NCBI GenBank assembly: GCA_035236585.1
Contig: CP141132.1
Span: 24,015,445-24,079,444 of the forward strand
From: Warburgia ugandensis
Taxonomy: Eukaryota > Streptophyta > Magnoliopsida > Canellales > Canellaceae
Length of the DNA: 64,000 nt
Reading direction: 5' to 3'
The stretch's first letter is position 1. Every line of letters begins with the position of its first letter. Positions 48,969-62,058 of this stretch are shown piece by piece. The position numbers and the translations under genes were made by a program. The notes under the pieces are model-generated. The model saw nothing but the letters and a program-made list of their open reading frames with translations. It was not told the DNA's origin and did not search any database.

Positions 48969-50150
48969 ATGCCTCCTTGACGAAGGATTAGGTCTACCCC
49001 CGCTCCACAAGTTGCCACCCTTGTCGTGACACCAGGGTAAGGGGATCAAGAGGCAGATATAATGTCTAGCGTAGTTCAGAGCCTCATTCTACATCTCACT
49101 CAGGTTCGGACAGAAATGCAAGCTATGCACTCTGTCCACCCAGCGATGACTGTAGCAGTCCATGGGGACACAGCAGTACAATTGTCCCACCCAGTATTGA
49201 CAGTTCTTATGCAGGGAGCTATAGAGGGAGGATCCTTGAGCACACATGTTTCATTAGATAAGCTACTCGAGAGGTTTTAGAGGATGGTGCCCACCTTCCA
49301 TGGGGAAAGAGATACAACAGTGGTAAAGAGATGGCTGTTTGAGGTGAAGTAGGCCTTTGAGGGGATGGAGGTCCCACCTGATGATCAGGTCAGGTTAGCA
49401 ACATACTTACTGATTGGAGAGGCTGAGTTTTTGTGGAAGACTCAGTAGCAGATGCACCCCCCATCCTCAGCACCACTATCATGGGAGGACTTCCAGAGGA
49501 TCTTGGACGAGCAGTACTTCCCTCCTCATGCCTTGCATGCTATGAAGAGGGAGTTTGCCATGTTATCTTAAGGGAGTATGACGGTTTAGTAGTATCTGAA
49601 TCGATTCACTATACTACACAGATTCACAGCTACCCCTTTTGCCTCTAATCAGGAGGCGACAGATAGATTTGTTGATGGGTTGGTGCCATAGTTGAGGCAT
49701 TAGGTACTTATTGCACACCCAACATGGTGAGGCAGGCTGCAGACATGACTTTCGTGCTTGAGAGAGATTTGGTACAGAGTTGAGAAGAGATGAGTCAACC
49801 ATTTAGGGGCAAGAGGCCCTTCACATCCACACAGCCTTAGGGGCCCCAGACTAGCAGCATCCCAATAGACCAAGGGGAGGTTAGGATAGACGAGTGTGCC
49901 CTCATTGTAAGGGCTGACATGTGGGGCGACATTGCCCGGGACAGATTCATCAGTATCAGGGGCCACAGCAGCAGCAACAGGGACAACATCCTTTCCAGTT
50001 GAGACAACCATTTAGATGTTATGGCTGTGGCGAGATTGGACATGCGATTAGAGATTGCTCGAGAAGTCAGAGAGATAGGCTTGTGAGGACAGATGGCACC
50101 ACAAAGCCAGTGCCATGTCTTTGCCATTACTTCAGAGCAAGCACAAGCCT
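48969..50150 (+). pseudogene. Del/Tekay gag remnant with zinc knuckle
   Basis: Fossil gag of the chromovirus, encoding capsid and nucleocapsid for virus-like particles. The start MPP at 48969 is typical for the clade. Capsid-like text runs through 49280-49770. The CCHC zinc knuckle CYGCGEIGHAIRDC is at 50017-50058, after a Gln-rich stretch. Broken, with several interruptions. Confidence 0.8.
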
Positions 50151-50158
50151 TGAACTAG

Positions 50159-53100
50159 GTGGTGGAAGGTACTTTTCTGGTGGCTAATAAACATGCCAGA
50201 GTTCTTTTTAACTCAGGGTCTACACATTCCTTTATTGCATGTACATTTGCATCATGCCTTGACTTGCACACGTGTGAGTTAGCATTCAGGTTAGATGTAT
50301 CGATACCAGTAGGAGAGACTGTGGAGGCTACTAAGTACCTTGAGAGGGTACCAGTGGAGGTGTCAGGTGTTAGGATGGATTGGCTAGTGATGTTTTGGGT
50401 TACCATAGGCTGCCATAAGAAGCATATTATGTGTAGCGTATCAGATTGACCAGTGGTGGTAGTTCAGGGCAGGAGGAGTGTTAGTGGCCCTTGTGTTATC
50501 TCAACCATGAGAGCATCTCAATGTTATGCTCGAGGTTGACAAGTATTTTTGGCTTGCATCAGGACGATTGATAGTGAGCAGCCACGGATCGAGGAGATAG
50601 ATGTGGTGTGAGATTTTGCTGATGTATTTCCAGATGAGTTGCTAGGACTACCCTCATGCAGGGAGATCGAATTTATAATAGACTTGGTGCCAAGTATAGT
50701 GCCTATATCTATGGCACCCTATAGGATGACCCTTGCAGAGTTGAGAGAGCTCAAGGTACAGTTGTAGGAACTTTTGGATAATGGTTTCATCAGGCTGAGT
50801 GGATCTCCTTGGGGAGCACCAGTCCTCTTTATTAAGAAGGATGGATCATTGAGGTTGTGCATAGACTATTGGTTACTGAACAGTGTTACTTTGAAGAACC
50901 GATACCCCTTAGCTCGTATTGATAACTTGTTTGACCAGTTGCAGTTTGCTTAGGTATTCTCTAAGATTAGGGAGGAGGATATCCCTAAGACTGGGTTTAG
51001 GAGTCGATATGGCCACTACGAGTTTTTGGTGATGCCCTTTGGTTTGACGAATGCACCAGCAGTGTTCATGGACTTGATGAACAAGGTGTTTTGGGCTTAT
51101 TTAGATCAATTCATGATCATCTTAGTAGCTGATATCCTAATCTACTCTCCTAGCCATGAGGCCCACAGGGGGCATCTTCACACTATGTTGGACTTGCTTC
51201 GATATCATCGCTTGTATACAAAGCTCAGTAAGTGTGACTTCTGGTTAGGACAGGTGCAATTTTTGGGGCATGTGGTCTCCAAGGATGGTGTGGCTATAGA
51301 CCCAGCCAAGGTGGAGACAATTTTGCATTGGGAGAGACCTACAAAGGTGATAGAGGTTCGTAGTTTTCTCGGTTTGGCTGGTTACTACCAACGATTCATT
51401 GAGGGGCCCTTAAGGATCGCTTTGCCCATGACCACCTTGACTAGGAAGGACACTAGGTTTGTTTGGACTGATGCTTATGAGGAGAGCTTTTAGGAGCTTA
51501 AGAGGAGGTTGACTACCCCACCAATACTGGCCCTATCTTTAGGTTTGGGTGGCTACGTGGTATTTTGTGATGCATCGGGCAGAGGCTTAGCAGCGGTGTT
51601 GATGTAGCATGAGAGGGTTATTGCCTATGCATTGAGACAGTTGAAGATGCATGAGGTGAACTATTTGACCCATGATTTAGAGTTAACAGTAGTGGTCTTC
51701 GCATTGAAGTCTTAGAGACACTATCTGTACAGTGAAAAATTTGAGGTTTACACTAACCACAAGAGCCTTAAGTATTTCTACATGCAAAGCGATCTAAACA
51801 TGAGGCAGCAAAGATGGATGGAGTACCTCAAGGACTTCAAATTTACCATACAGTACCACCTGGAGAAAGCTAATGTTGTAGCTAATGCCTTGAGTAGAAA
51901 GTCAAGAGTGATGCTTGCTAACCTCTCGACTCGATCCAGGTTTCTTGATAGGATCCTTCAGGCATAGATGGGTGATACTGAGACACAAGATATGGTCGAT
52001 AAGGTCAATTTTTCGAAGGTATTGATGGAGGTGTCACGTATAGGGGCAAATTGGTGGTGCCTATAGATGATCAGTTGGGACACAACTTGCTCTAGGAGGC
52101 ACACCAGTCCTCATATTCTATTCATCCTGGAGGTACGAAGATGTACCAGGACCTTAGACGACACTTGGAATGGGATGAAGAGGGATGTTGGTGAGTGCAT
52201 GGCACGATGTTTGACTTGTCAACAGGTCAAGACAGAGCCTCAATGACCAGCTGGGTTATTATAGATGTTAGACCTTTCAGAGTGGAAGTGGGATCACCTT
52301 ACTATGGATTTTATCGTGGTCCTGCAGAGGACGGCTAACAGGCATGACATGATATGGGTTGTGGTTGATAGATTGATGAAGTCTGCCCATTTCCTCCCCA
52401 TCAGATAGATCGTGAGTTTACATGAAGTAACCTTGTGGATTATCTCAAATTGAGACACACAGTTCACGTCTAAGTACTGGCAGAATGTACAAGAGGCTTC
52501 GGGGTCAAGGTTGAGATTCAATAAGGCGTTCCACCCCCAAATGGATGGCCAGACTGAGAGGACCATCTAGACAGTGGAGGATATGTTGAAGGCCTATGTC
52601 ATGGATTGGAGAGGTAGTTGGGATGAGTATTTTCCACTCATAGAGTTTGCATATAATAACAGCTATCATGCAAGTATTGGCATGGTGCCTTGTGAGGCGC
52701 TTTATGGCAGGCCCTACCAGTCTCCCTTGTGTTGGAGTGACATGGGAGAGAGATGGGTCGTGAGGTCAAAGTTGATTGAGCAGTGTACGGAGAAAGTCCA
52801 ACTCATTCAGAGACAATTAGTTGCAGCTCACAGTTGCTAGAAGAGATATGCTAACAGGAGATGGAAGGACTTGGAGTTCAAGGTTGGAAAGCATGTATTT
52901 TTTAAACTTTTCCCTATGAAGGGCGTGATGAGATTTGGTGTGAGGAGGAGATTCAGTCCTAGATATATTGGTCCTTTTGAGATCCCATGCAGAGTCGGAC
53001 CAATCACATATTAGTTAGCCTTATCCCTACAATTAGCTGGAGTACATGACTTTTTTCACATTTCCATATGGAGGAAGTACGCACCAGACCCATCCCACAT

Positions 53101-53320
53101 ATTAGAGCAGATCTCGTGAGAGGTACAACTTGACTTAACATTTGAGGAGCACCCTATACGAATCTTAGACAGTAAGATCCATGCATTGAGGACTAAGACC
53201 ATTCCTCTATTTAAGGTCCTTTGGCAACATCATTTGACATAGGAGGCTACTTGGGAGTCGAAGGACGAGATGAGGCATACCCATCCATAGCTCTTCTCTT
53301 GAGGTATGTATATTTTAAAT
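50159..53320 (+). pseudogene. Del/Tekay pol remnant: protease, RT, RNase H, integrase, chromodomain
   Basis: Fossil pol of a Ty3/gypsy chromovirus; family order is preserved. An aspartic-protease-like part lies at 50159-50450 (STHSFIACTFA), reverse transcriptase at about 50640-51400 ([44 protein letters not shown]), RNase H at about 51490-51960 ([24 protein letters not shown]), the integrase zinc-binding part at about 52100-52230, its core at about 52290-52800 (HPQMDGQTER, VPCEALYGRPY), and a chromodomain-like tail at about 53150-53290 (WESKDEMRHTHP). The chromodomain and this LTR/primer-site combination place it in the Del/Tekay clade. Broken, with perhaps a dozen or more interruptions in total. 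Confidence 0.88.
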
Positions 53321-53337
53321 TTCGAGGACAAAATTTT

Positions 53338-53354
53338 CTATAAGGTGGGTAGGA
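53338..53354 (+). other. Polypurine tract of the chromovirus
   Basis: A purine-rich aaggtgggtagga segment right before the 3' LTR start at 53355, preceded by the 'gaggacaaaattttctat' line common upstream of chromovirus 3' LTRs. Confidence 0.8.
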
Positions 53355-55590
53355 TAAAATATTCACCATTTTAAATTCCAGAATATTTAATTTTGTGAAT
53401 TATGAAAAATTGAGAATTTGAAAAATTTAGAGATAGAATCTCGAGTTGAAACCTCAATATTTGAGATGTGCTCAAAAAATGAAATCCAACACCACTAAAA
53501 ATGCTAAAATTAGAGATCAGAGTAAAAATAGCTAAATATTTTAATTTTTGTATTTAATTAAAATTATCTAGAGGGGCAGAACAGTCATTTTACAAAGTGG
53601 GGCCCACGAATTCATCACTGAAACTCACGCATTACAAAGAGGGGAACCTTAAATGCACCTCCCCTCTCGTTTCTCATGAACAGACTGTTTGTTTTGCGAG
53701 CCACCGGCAATCACATCACCGTTAACAAGTTCATGGTGAGGACGCTGTTGATCGTTCCTTACCACGTGTGCACTGGTGATGGAAGGCAATTAGGAGTGGC
53801 TGACTTGATTGAGGTAGGCCATCCTCCGTGCTCTCCCCAGGCTTTCCTTTTTTTTCATTGTTTTAGCACCAAAAAAAGGGGTGAACTGCTGTTTTCTAAT
53901 GAGGGATACGCATTACTATTTTTTCAAAATAAGTCAATGAAACAGAGTCAGATAATGATCTAAACTGTTCATCTTGTGCAAGATGATACAAAAAACAAAC
54001 CCATGAATTTTTATATTGATTGGATGGCTAGGGATGCTGGAAACCTAGGAAAATAGTAAGAGGAAGATTTTTAGGAAAGTGATAAAAATCGTGTAAAAAT
54101 GACAGATAAAGATGGAATTTGTTGAAATGGAGTTTGAAAATGAAATGAACATGAAAAACTGAGCAAAATGGTGCAAAAATTGCAAGATTTTAGCACTTAG
54201 GGGTCACTGGTGATCGGAGTCCGGCTGTCGCCTTCGGTGATAGGGGACTAGTTCCATCATCATCCCCAGCAATGGCAAGTGATGGCAACTTGACGAGTGA
54301 CGTTAGGCGGTGAGCACGTCGGTGGTGAGCACGCCTAGTGACGAGCGCATGCATGACACATGGCATGATCAGGCCAATGCGCAGCATAACACATTGTGAC
54401 AAGAGTGCAAAGCATGCACGACACGTGCGGCGATTTGTTTTTCTTGATTTTTGGGTTTCTTTTGACCATCCATTAACAAAAAAATGTGGTTCTAGGAGCT
54501 ACAGAGGTCCAAATCACGATCCCGAAAGAGGCGTTGTGATCATCTCGACAACGTAGACCTAGATTTAAGATAAAAACCTAACTTGGAGCACCTTTTAAAT
54601 AGGTAAACCACTAAATACTATTAAATGACCTAGATTAAGCCGATCAATGTATGATCAGGCCTTAGACCTTGGTTGTATACATCAAACATGAAATGATCTA
54701 GGGGATTAGAAGGCAGAACTCATTGAATTGCTAAGAAAAAATGATCTTGATGGTCGATCTAAGCAGGTGCCTTAGGATGTGCAGATCAGAGAGTGATCTG
54801 ACTGTTAGATCGACACGTGATCATAAAGATACATGTGAATCACTAAACAAAATAGAAATTTAATGGATCATGATGAAAATGAGTAGGATTACCAATCAAT
54901 GATGACATATGACAATAGATGTTAGAAAGACCAACATTTAGCTCAGGATTGCCGTAATGAAGGGTTAATCAAATGATCTGAGCCGTTAATCTAGGATTAA
55001 TTACCAGATCGGGGAGGTTATTACTTGGACCTATTATTTGATATGTGAGAACACCACATGACCCATGACTTATGATGTGATAGGTATGTCAGGGCACACG
55101 ACATGACATTATCTATGCACCTGATTGGAGTATCGCGATTTTTGAGGTAGGTGATCACATTTGGGATTTTCCTCGTAATTTCACCAATTATGACTTATCT
55201 ACAATCCTTGAGGCATATGTCTTATGCACTATCGTGTTTTGTTGTATGCATATAATACTTCATATTTGTTAGTGTGACATTTGATTTCATGAGTATCCAT
55301 GTTTGATGTGTGATGGATTACACTTTTATCATGGATCTTAACTGAGACCATCAGGTGAAGCGGGCTAAGCTGGGTCTTGTACCGATTTGAGGGCAAGTTG
55401 GGAGTTTTGGGCTAACAGGCTTCCGACGGGAAATAGATTGATATGGGCTGCATGTGAGGGACCCAGGGTTGGAATGAGCACTCATTGCCATCATCGTGAG
55501 TGCAGTTGAGGCACTCATAAGACTTAATTGTGCATAGCTTTCTATGCTTTCGACATGCATTATTTGTTCTGTGGATACAAACTTTGGTGA
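53355..55590 (+). mobile_element. 3' LTR of Del/Tekay chromovirus, cut by giant LTR copy C
   Basis: Aligns with 45850-48050 of the 5' LTR. At 55590 (after actttggtga) another LTR begins, so about 785 bases of this LTR, equivalent to 48051-48836, are outside the window. The last five bases, ggtga (55586-55590), are the expected target duplication of copy C. A GTGGGGCCCAC box lies at 53597-53607. Confidence 0.85.
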
Positions 55591-55999
55591 TGTAACACCC
55601 CTAATTTTTGTTAAAGAAATTAAATAAATATTGAAATTAAGAATTTCAATGAAAATCAGGCTGGAATATTAGGGTTATGAAATATGCACTTCTCATAGAA
55701 GTGGAATCAAGGTATGAGAGATGTATAATTGAAAAAATATGCGATGAACGCTTCAAAATGACTGTAAGCACGACAATTTTTAAATACGGATGAAAAATCT
55801 GTATTTTTCTTCATTTTAAGGACTAAAAGGGAAAAATGATAATTTTACAAATAATTAAGACTTGAGACCTCAAAATATGAAATGTACTCAGAAATACGAA
55901 TCCAATGCCACTAAGTACGCTCAATTCCGAGCTCGGGAGAATAAAATGAATTTTTCTCCATAAAAGGGCAATTTGGTCTTTTGGTCTTTTCACACACAT

Positions 56000-56021
56000 G
56001 TGGGGCCCACATGGGGCCCAC
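56000..56021. promoter_or_regulatory. Paired GTGGGGCCCAC boxes in LTR copy C
   Basis: GTGGGGCCCAC (56000-56010) followed by ATGGGGCCCAC, as in copy B at 37218-37240, about 180 bases upstream of the TATA box at 56190. Confidence 0.55.
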
Positions 56022-56189
56022 AAGGGACCCACAAAGGGATCCAACATCTGGAAAATATGCAATCATTGGTCAAACCATGACCACCTACTATTGGAGAAGG
56101 AGGTGGTAGTGGGAATCCAATGACATTTAAATATTCAAAAGAAATAAAAGTGATGATTTCAAGTAATCATGAAAAATTCCAAATACCTC

Positions 56190-56199
56190 TATAAATAGC
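56190..56199 (+). promoter_or_regulatory. TATA box of LTR copy C
   Basis: CTATAAATAG at the position matching 37420 in copy B. Confidence 0.55.
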
Positions 56200-58530
56200 T
56201 AAACAAAATCCCAAATTTTTTTCTAATGATCCTCACGAGGTCCTCTAGCATGCTGCAAAATCTCAGCTCCAGAAACATTCCCAAACTATCCCAATTTTCC
56301 TTTCTTCTCCACTTGTTTTTTTTTTCCCCTGCAGGCGTGTCCACAGACGCACCTGACTCTCCAGACTGAGTGGAGCAGTATGGCGCGTCCAGGGACGCGT
56401 CGTCCCCGTTGGGACTAGTTTCCTCCCAGAAAACCCTATTTCAATTAGGCATCCATTTTTAACCATTGAAACTACATCTTCACCGTTAGATGTAGTCTTA
56501 CAAGTGTAATCTACAAAATACTTTTAGTTCCAAGGTGATCCATTTCCTAGATCTTCAATAAATTCAAAACAAAAGTTAACCTAGTAAGGGTAACCATCTC
56601 TGGCATATTCTTCAGGCTATTACGGCCAATTCGGCCGTCCAATGGTGATCTTGCACTATTGATAATTTTTGGAATGGGGAGATCTTAAAAACCCCCAAGG
56701 TCTCCGACAGTATTCGGCAACGACGACGGATTATTTTGAGACTGTATGTGTTATTCAGCAGAAGCTAGGGTTTCTTATCCTCCGGCTGGTTTTCTTCTTC
56801 TCTCGTGAATGTTTCTCCACCAGACCGGCTCAGGTAGGCCACTTTCACTTCACCCTTTCAATTCCAATACGTATGTTGGGTTTTTCGGCAAGGATGGGAG
56901 CTCCCCAGCCGTTGATCCGTCGGGAACGACAGATTTGGCATTGAGGGTTGAGATCTCCCAATCTCTGGCTCAGATCCAAATTATGATCCGTTGGATGGAA
57001 TCTTGGGGCCCAAAATCCCCAGGAGATGAAATCCGGACCTTTGATTTTAACGGATGAAGGAGATCCATCCACAGGAGATCCGACGGTCCAAATCGGGCCG
57101 TCTCACCTATAGCTGGTCACCCTTGTCCAGACACCTGGGATGGCCGGTCACAAGAGCGAGATGTTGCTTGTAACCTAAATTTAATCTGGACCATCCATTT
57201 TGTTAATTGAGATCTTGGATCTTCAATTAAGAGCCCGATACAGCTCTGATTTTAAATCAAAAAGCTTCTATGTATTCCTGATGACTTTATATAGGTAATG
57301 AATATATCATATACATGTTTTAAATTGTAATTATAGATGTTATTTAGTAAAATCTGTACCCATGATCTTAGATCATGGACTATATGACTTTAAATGACAA
57401 ATATGAACCGATGGATGTCTTTAGAGACCCCCTAAAACTATAGGATCAAATTCATAGTCAGATTTATATTCATAGATATGAAGGAATTGATCAAAAACAG
57501 TAAAGATGAAATTCAACCCTTAAAACGGGTTGAAATCTTAAAATCTTAATTCTAACTTTAATTGAACTCCAAAATTAGATCTGAAACTTTACATGGAATC
57601 ATGTTTATGTTAATAATCCACTGAAATTGTCAGATCATGCTTTTAAGTAGTATTTACATGATCTGTTTGGCAAAATCCGAGCCATTGATCTTGGATCATG
57701 GCCAAGCTGATCCCAAAATTGAAATTTGAACCATTTAATGTGTTCATAAGGTGCCAAAACCTTAATAATCATGTTCATAGTATTAACTATGTGTCTCTAG
57801 ATCAGTCAAATTGATCCAAAACAGTAAGGTGAAATTCAGCCCTTAAAACGGGTTGAAATCTTGAAATCTCAATTCCGATCTCAATTTAGATCCAAATTGA
57901 GAACGGAAAGTTTTGATGGATTCCTTGTGATAATCATAATGGATTGAACCTATAAAATGTTTATTTTAATGAATTAAATTTTCTATAATTAAGTAGATAA
58001 GTAACTAACATCCTTGATCTACAAGATCTAGGATGATCAGACCACTAATACCTTATTAGATGATTATTTTATAACATACTAAATAATATCAATGGATTAA
58101 ATTTTTAGGTAGATCTTAAGAGATCTAGCCTTAAGAGTTACTAAAATCCCTAAAAATGAATGGTATCTCATAGATCAAGATGATCCAGGATGATTGGACA
58201 GTGTGGATGTATTTTGATGATGATCTTGAGATAAGATCATAGGGATTTTATGAATGGACGATGTGAATTTGGGCTAGATCAAGATATATGCCCTTAAATG
58301 GTATAAAGTAACCTAAGATCTCCTTGATCGGGTAGATCAAGGAAGATCAAATCAATGGATAAGATAAATCAATGATTTAATAATTAAATTACATCAATAT
58401 AAAATGTTGGATCTAAAATAAAATGAAGGATCAAGATCTAAACCCTAAAGAGATGAAAAATAAATATGGATCAATTAAGGCCCTTGGATCATGATAGCAT
58501 GTTGGATTGCTGTTTGAATTATTGAACATT

Positions 58531-58547
58531 ATTGCCTTTTATTTCTT
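58531..58547 (+). repeat. Left target-site duplication of the LINE
   Basis: ATTGCCTTTTATTTCTT, identical over 17 bases to 62082-62098. Perfect identity indicates a fairly recent insertion. Confidence 0.95.
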
Positions 58548-58914
58548 GCGTCAGGTGCTAGCCGGCAAGGGGGAAGTTGAAGATGATTCTATTATTTCTT
58601 TCTTACAAATGAATATGCATTTGTATATTAGTTTGTGAGGAAGAAATGAAAATCATCTCCAGTTTCTTAAAAGATGGCAACTCTTGTGTTAGATAGCCAG
58701 CCTGCAAGGGGGAAATTGAAGATGATTCTATTATTTCTTTCTTACAAATAAATATGCATTTGTATATTAGTTTGTGAGGAAGAAACGAAAATCATCTTCA
58801 GCTTCTTAAAATATGGCCACCCTTGCGTCAGGTAGCAGCCGGCAAGGGTGAAGCTGAGGATGATTTTAATGATTTTAATAAAAATCATCTTCAGCTTTTT
58901 AAAAACTATGGCAA
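58548..58914 (+). repeat. 5' monomers of the LINE, 138-139 bp period
   Basis: Units start at 58548 (gcgtcaggtgctagccggca), 58686 (gtgttagatagccagcctgc) and 58825 (gcgtcaggtagcagccggca). The first two are complete and the third is shortened to about 90 bases. Each carries 'aagatgattctattatttct' and an AT-rich near-palindrome around atgcatttgta, and ends with 'aaaatcatcttcagcttctt'. Such monomers at a LINE 5' end could be promoter units. Confidence 0.85.
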
Positions 58915-58926
58915 CCCCAACATGAC

Positions 58927-61900
58927 ATGAATCGAAAACTGACATTCGCTCAAGCTAGGGTGTTCCCCATAAGCGACGCGTTGCATCGGATCCCGGATGC
59001 GGTGACAAATAGGCAAGGGTTGCTAGGGCATTCTCCCAGAAGTGACGCGCTACATCGGATCCCAAGTGTAATGAAAAATGGGCAAGGGCTGCTAGAGCAT
59101 CCCTTTGGAAGCGACGAGCTGCATCATAACCTAGGTGCAGTGAAAAGTAGAAATGGCATACTATGGAGGTCGAGAAAGGCAATGGTAAATATGGTATCTC
59201 CAAAACATAAGATTCGCATCGCTACATGGAATATAGAGACACTGACGGGTAAGAGTTTGGAGTTAGTAGACACGATGAAATGTAGGAGAGTCAACATCGC
59301 TTGTATCCAAGAAACCAAGTGGAAAGGGGTTAAAGCTAGAGAAATAGATGGGTATAAATTATAGTACGTAGGAAAGAAAAATAATAGAAATGACGTAGGA
59401 ATAATAGTGGATAAGGAATTAAAGGATAAAGTTGTGGACGTTAAAAGAATCAGTGATAGAATTATAATAATAAAAATGATTCTATGAGAGCAGATTATAA
59501 ATATTATAAGTGCATATGCACCACAAGTAGGGTTACAAGATATAATTAAGAGACATTTTTGGGAAGATATGGAGGGAGTCATGTAAGAAATTCCCCACAT
59601 TGAGGGGATATTTATAGGAGCAGACTTAAATGGCCATGTAGGAAAAGATAAGGAAGGATATGATAGAATACACGGAGGGTATGGTATAGGTGAACGAAAG
59701 GAGATGGGGGAGAATATCCTAGATTTTTCTTTGTCATATAACCTATCCATTGCAAATACACTCTTTAAGAAAAGGGATGAACACTTAATAACCTTTAAAA
59801 GTGGACTTCATAAAAGCCAAATAGACTTTTTTCTACTTAGGAATAATGAACAATCTATATGTAAGGATTGTAAGGTGATACCCGGTGAGAGTTTAACCTC
59901 ACAACATAGGTTAATGGTTATGGATATTCATATCAAAAGATGGAGTAAAAGAATAGAACTTAATACACATCCAAAAACTAAGTGGTGGAACTTAAAAGGA
60001 GAGAAAATAACCTCATTCAAAAATAAGTTGATGGTAGAAGGAAATTGTAACTATGAAACATAAGTAAATACCATGTGAACTAATATGGCCGAGTCCATTA
60101 AGAAAGTGGCAAAAGATGTCTTAGGAGTATCTAAAGGTAAAAGGCTATTAACAAAGGAAACATAGTGGTGGAATGAAACAGTGCAAAAAGCTATTAAAGA
60201 AAAACGAATGTGCTTTAAAGCATGGCAAAAGATTAGAAATAATGAAAACTATGAACAATATAAGAATGCTAAAAACGTTGCTAAGAGAATAGTAAGTGAG
60301 GCTAAACTTAAAGCATATGAACTCTATAATAGACTAGGAACAAGAGAAGGTGAGAAAGATGTGTTTAAACTTGCAAAGTAAGAGAATAGAAGGGTAAGGA
60401 CTTAGAGCATGTTAGGTGCATTAGAAGCGATGATCAAAGGGTATTAGTCAAAGATGATGAGATCAAACAAAGGTGGGAAATATACTTTCAAAATTTGTTA
60501 AATGACAATGGCCCTGAGAATATAGGGATTGAAAAACTATAAATCTAAATAACATTGGATATTATATATATGAACGTAGGATTAGAATACTTGAAGTAAA
60601 AGAGGCCTTGAGAAAGATGAAATTAGGAAAGGTCATGGGGCCTGATGGTATATCAATAGAGGTTTGGAAGCATATGGGAGATGTTGGGGTAGTTTGGTTG
60701 ACTAAGTTGTTTAACAAGATTATAAAATCAAAGAAAATGCCTGATGAGTGGAGCAAAATCTATATTGTACCAATTTATAAGAATAAAGGAGACATTCAGA
60801 GCTGCACTAATTATTGAGGGATCAAACTTATGAGCCACACCATGAAACTTTTTGAAAGAGTGATTGAGAAGAGGCTATGACATGAAACAAGTGTATTGGA
60901 GAATCAGTTTGGTTTCATGCCTGGGAGGTCTACCATGGAAGCTATTTTCTTACTAAGACAATTAGTAGAGAAATATAGGGAGAGGAGAAAAGACCTGCAC
61001 ATGGTCTTTATCGACTTAGAGAAAGCTAATGATAGAGTCCCTAGAGAGTTAATATGGAGGGTGTTGGGTGGTAAAGGGGTTTCTCAGGGGTATATAGACA
61101 TAATTAAAGATATGTATGAGGGAGTAGTAACAAATGTTAAGACCACTAGTGGCGTAACTGGTGATTTTCCTGTCACTGTCGGATTGCACCAAGGTTCAGC
61201 ATTGAGTCCATACCTTTTCACATTAGTTATGGATGAGTTAACAAAACATCAGCATGAGGAGATCCCCTCGTGCATGTTATTTGTAGACGATATAGTCCTA
61301 CTTGATGAGACAAGGGAGGGTGTAAACATAAAGATAGAGTTATGGAGAGAAGCATTAGAATCGGAAGGATTTAAAATTAGCTGAACTAAGACAGAATATA
61401 TGGAATGTAATTTTAGCAAGGAGAGTAGGAGTGGAACACCAGTCAAGATTGACAACCAAGAGGTCCCCATGAGAGACCACTTTCGATACTTAGGATCATT
61501 GATCCATGAGAGTGGAGAGGTTGAGAGGGAGGTTACCCAGAGAATCCAAGCGGGTTGGAACAAATGGAGATTTGCATCGGGTGTTTTTTGTGATTGGCGG
61601 GTGCCACTCAAACTAAAGGGAAAATTCTATAGGATGGTTATAAGGCTGGCCATGCTCTATGGATAAGAGTGTTGGGCAGTTAAGGAAAATCATACTCATA
61701 GGATGAGTGTCGTAGAAATGAGGATGTTGAGATGGATGAGTGGTAAGACAAGAAAGGATAGAATTAGAAATGAAAATATTAGAGGAAATTTAGGGATAGC
61801 ACCAATAGGTAACAAGATGAGGGAGATTAGACTAAGATGGTTTGGACATGTTCAAAGGAGCCCAACAACGGCACCAGTTAGAAGGAGTGAGGCAATACAA

Positions 61901-62047
61901 GTTGAAGGTTCTAAAAGGGCAAGGGGAAGGCCCAAAAGAACGTGGATAGAAGTGGTGAGGAAAGATTTAAAAACTTTGGGACTAAATGAAGCCATGGTAT
62001 TTAATAGAGTGGAATGGAGGAATAAGATTCATGTGGCTGACCCCTAA
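58927..62047 (+). pseudogene. RTE LINE ORF: N-terminal repeats, AP endonuclease, reverse transcriptase (decayed)
   Basis: About 1,040 codons. The chosen start is MNRKLTFAQARV at 58927. Residues 16-84 are three 23-residue repeats beginning SDALHRIP (69-bp units at 58972, 59041 and 59110). The endonuclease follows: RIATWNIETLTG, CIQETKWKG (catalytic Glu), ISAYAPQ, GADLNGHVG, HLITFKSGLHKSQIDFFLLR, SQHRLMVMDI (catalytic His). The reverse transcriptase starts near 60608: MGPDGIS, QFGFMPGRSTMEAIF, DLEKANDRVPREL, GLHQGSALSPYLFTLVMDEL, LFVDDIVLL (the usual FADD has Val here). The C-terminal part includes FRYLGSLIHESGEVEREV and RWFGHVQRSP. Reading is frame 1 to about 60385, then frame 3 to about 60545, then frame 2 to the end, so there are at least two frameshifts. 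In-frame stops include 59362 TAG, 59485 TGA, 59584 TAA, 60061 TAA, 60815 TGA, 60878 TGA, 61382 TGA and 61664 TAA. Not functional. Confidence 0.92.
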
Positions 62048-62058
62048 TTGGGATAAGG

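Noticed and set aside
49700-50187. Minus-strand open frames of 83-103 residues
   Set aside because: Antisense shadows of the chromovirus gag, whose zinc knuckle is on the plus strand at 50017-50058.
59124-59750. 208-residue minus-strand open frame
   Set aside because: Antisense shadow of the LINE endonuclease, whose plus-strand motifs are clear.
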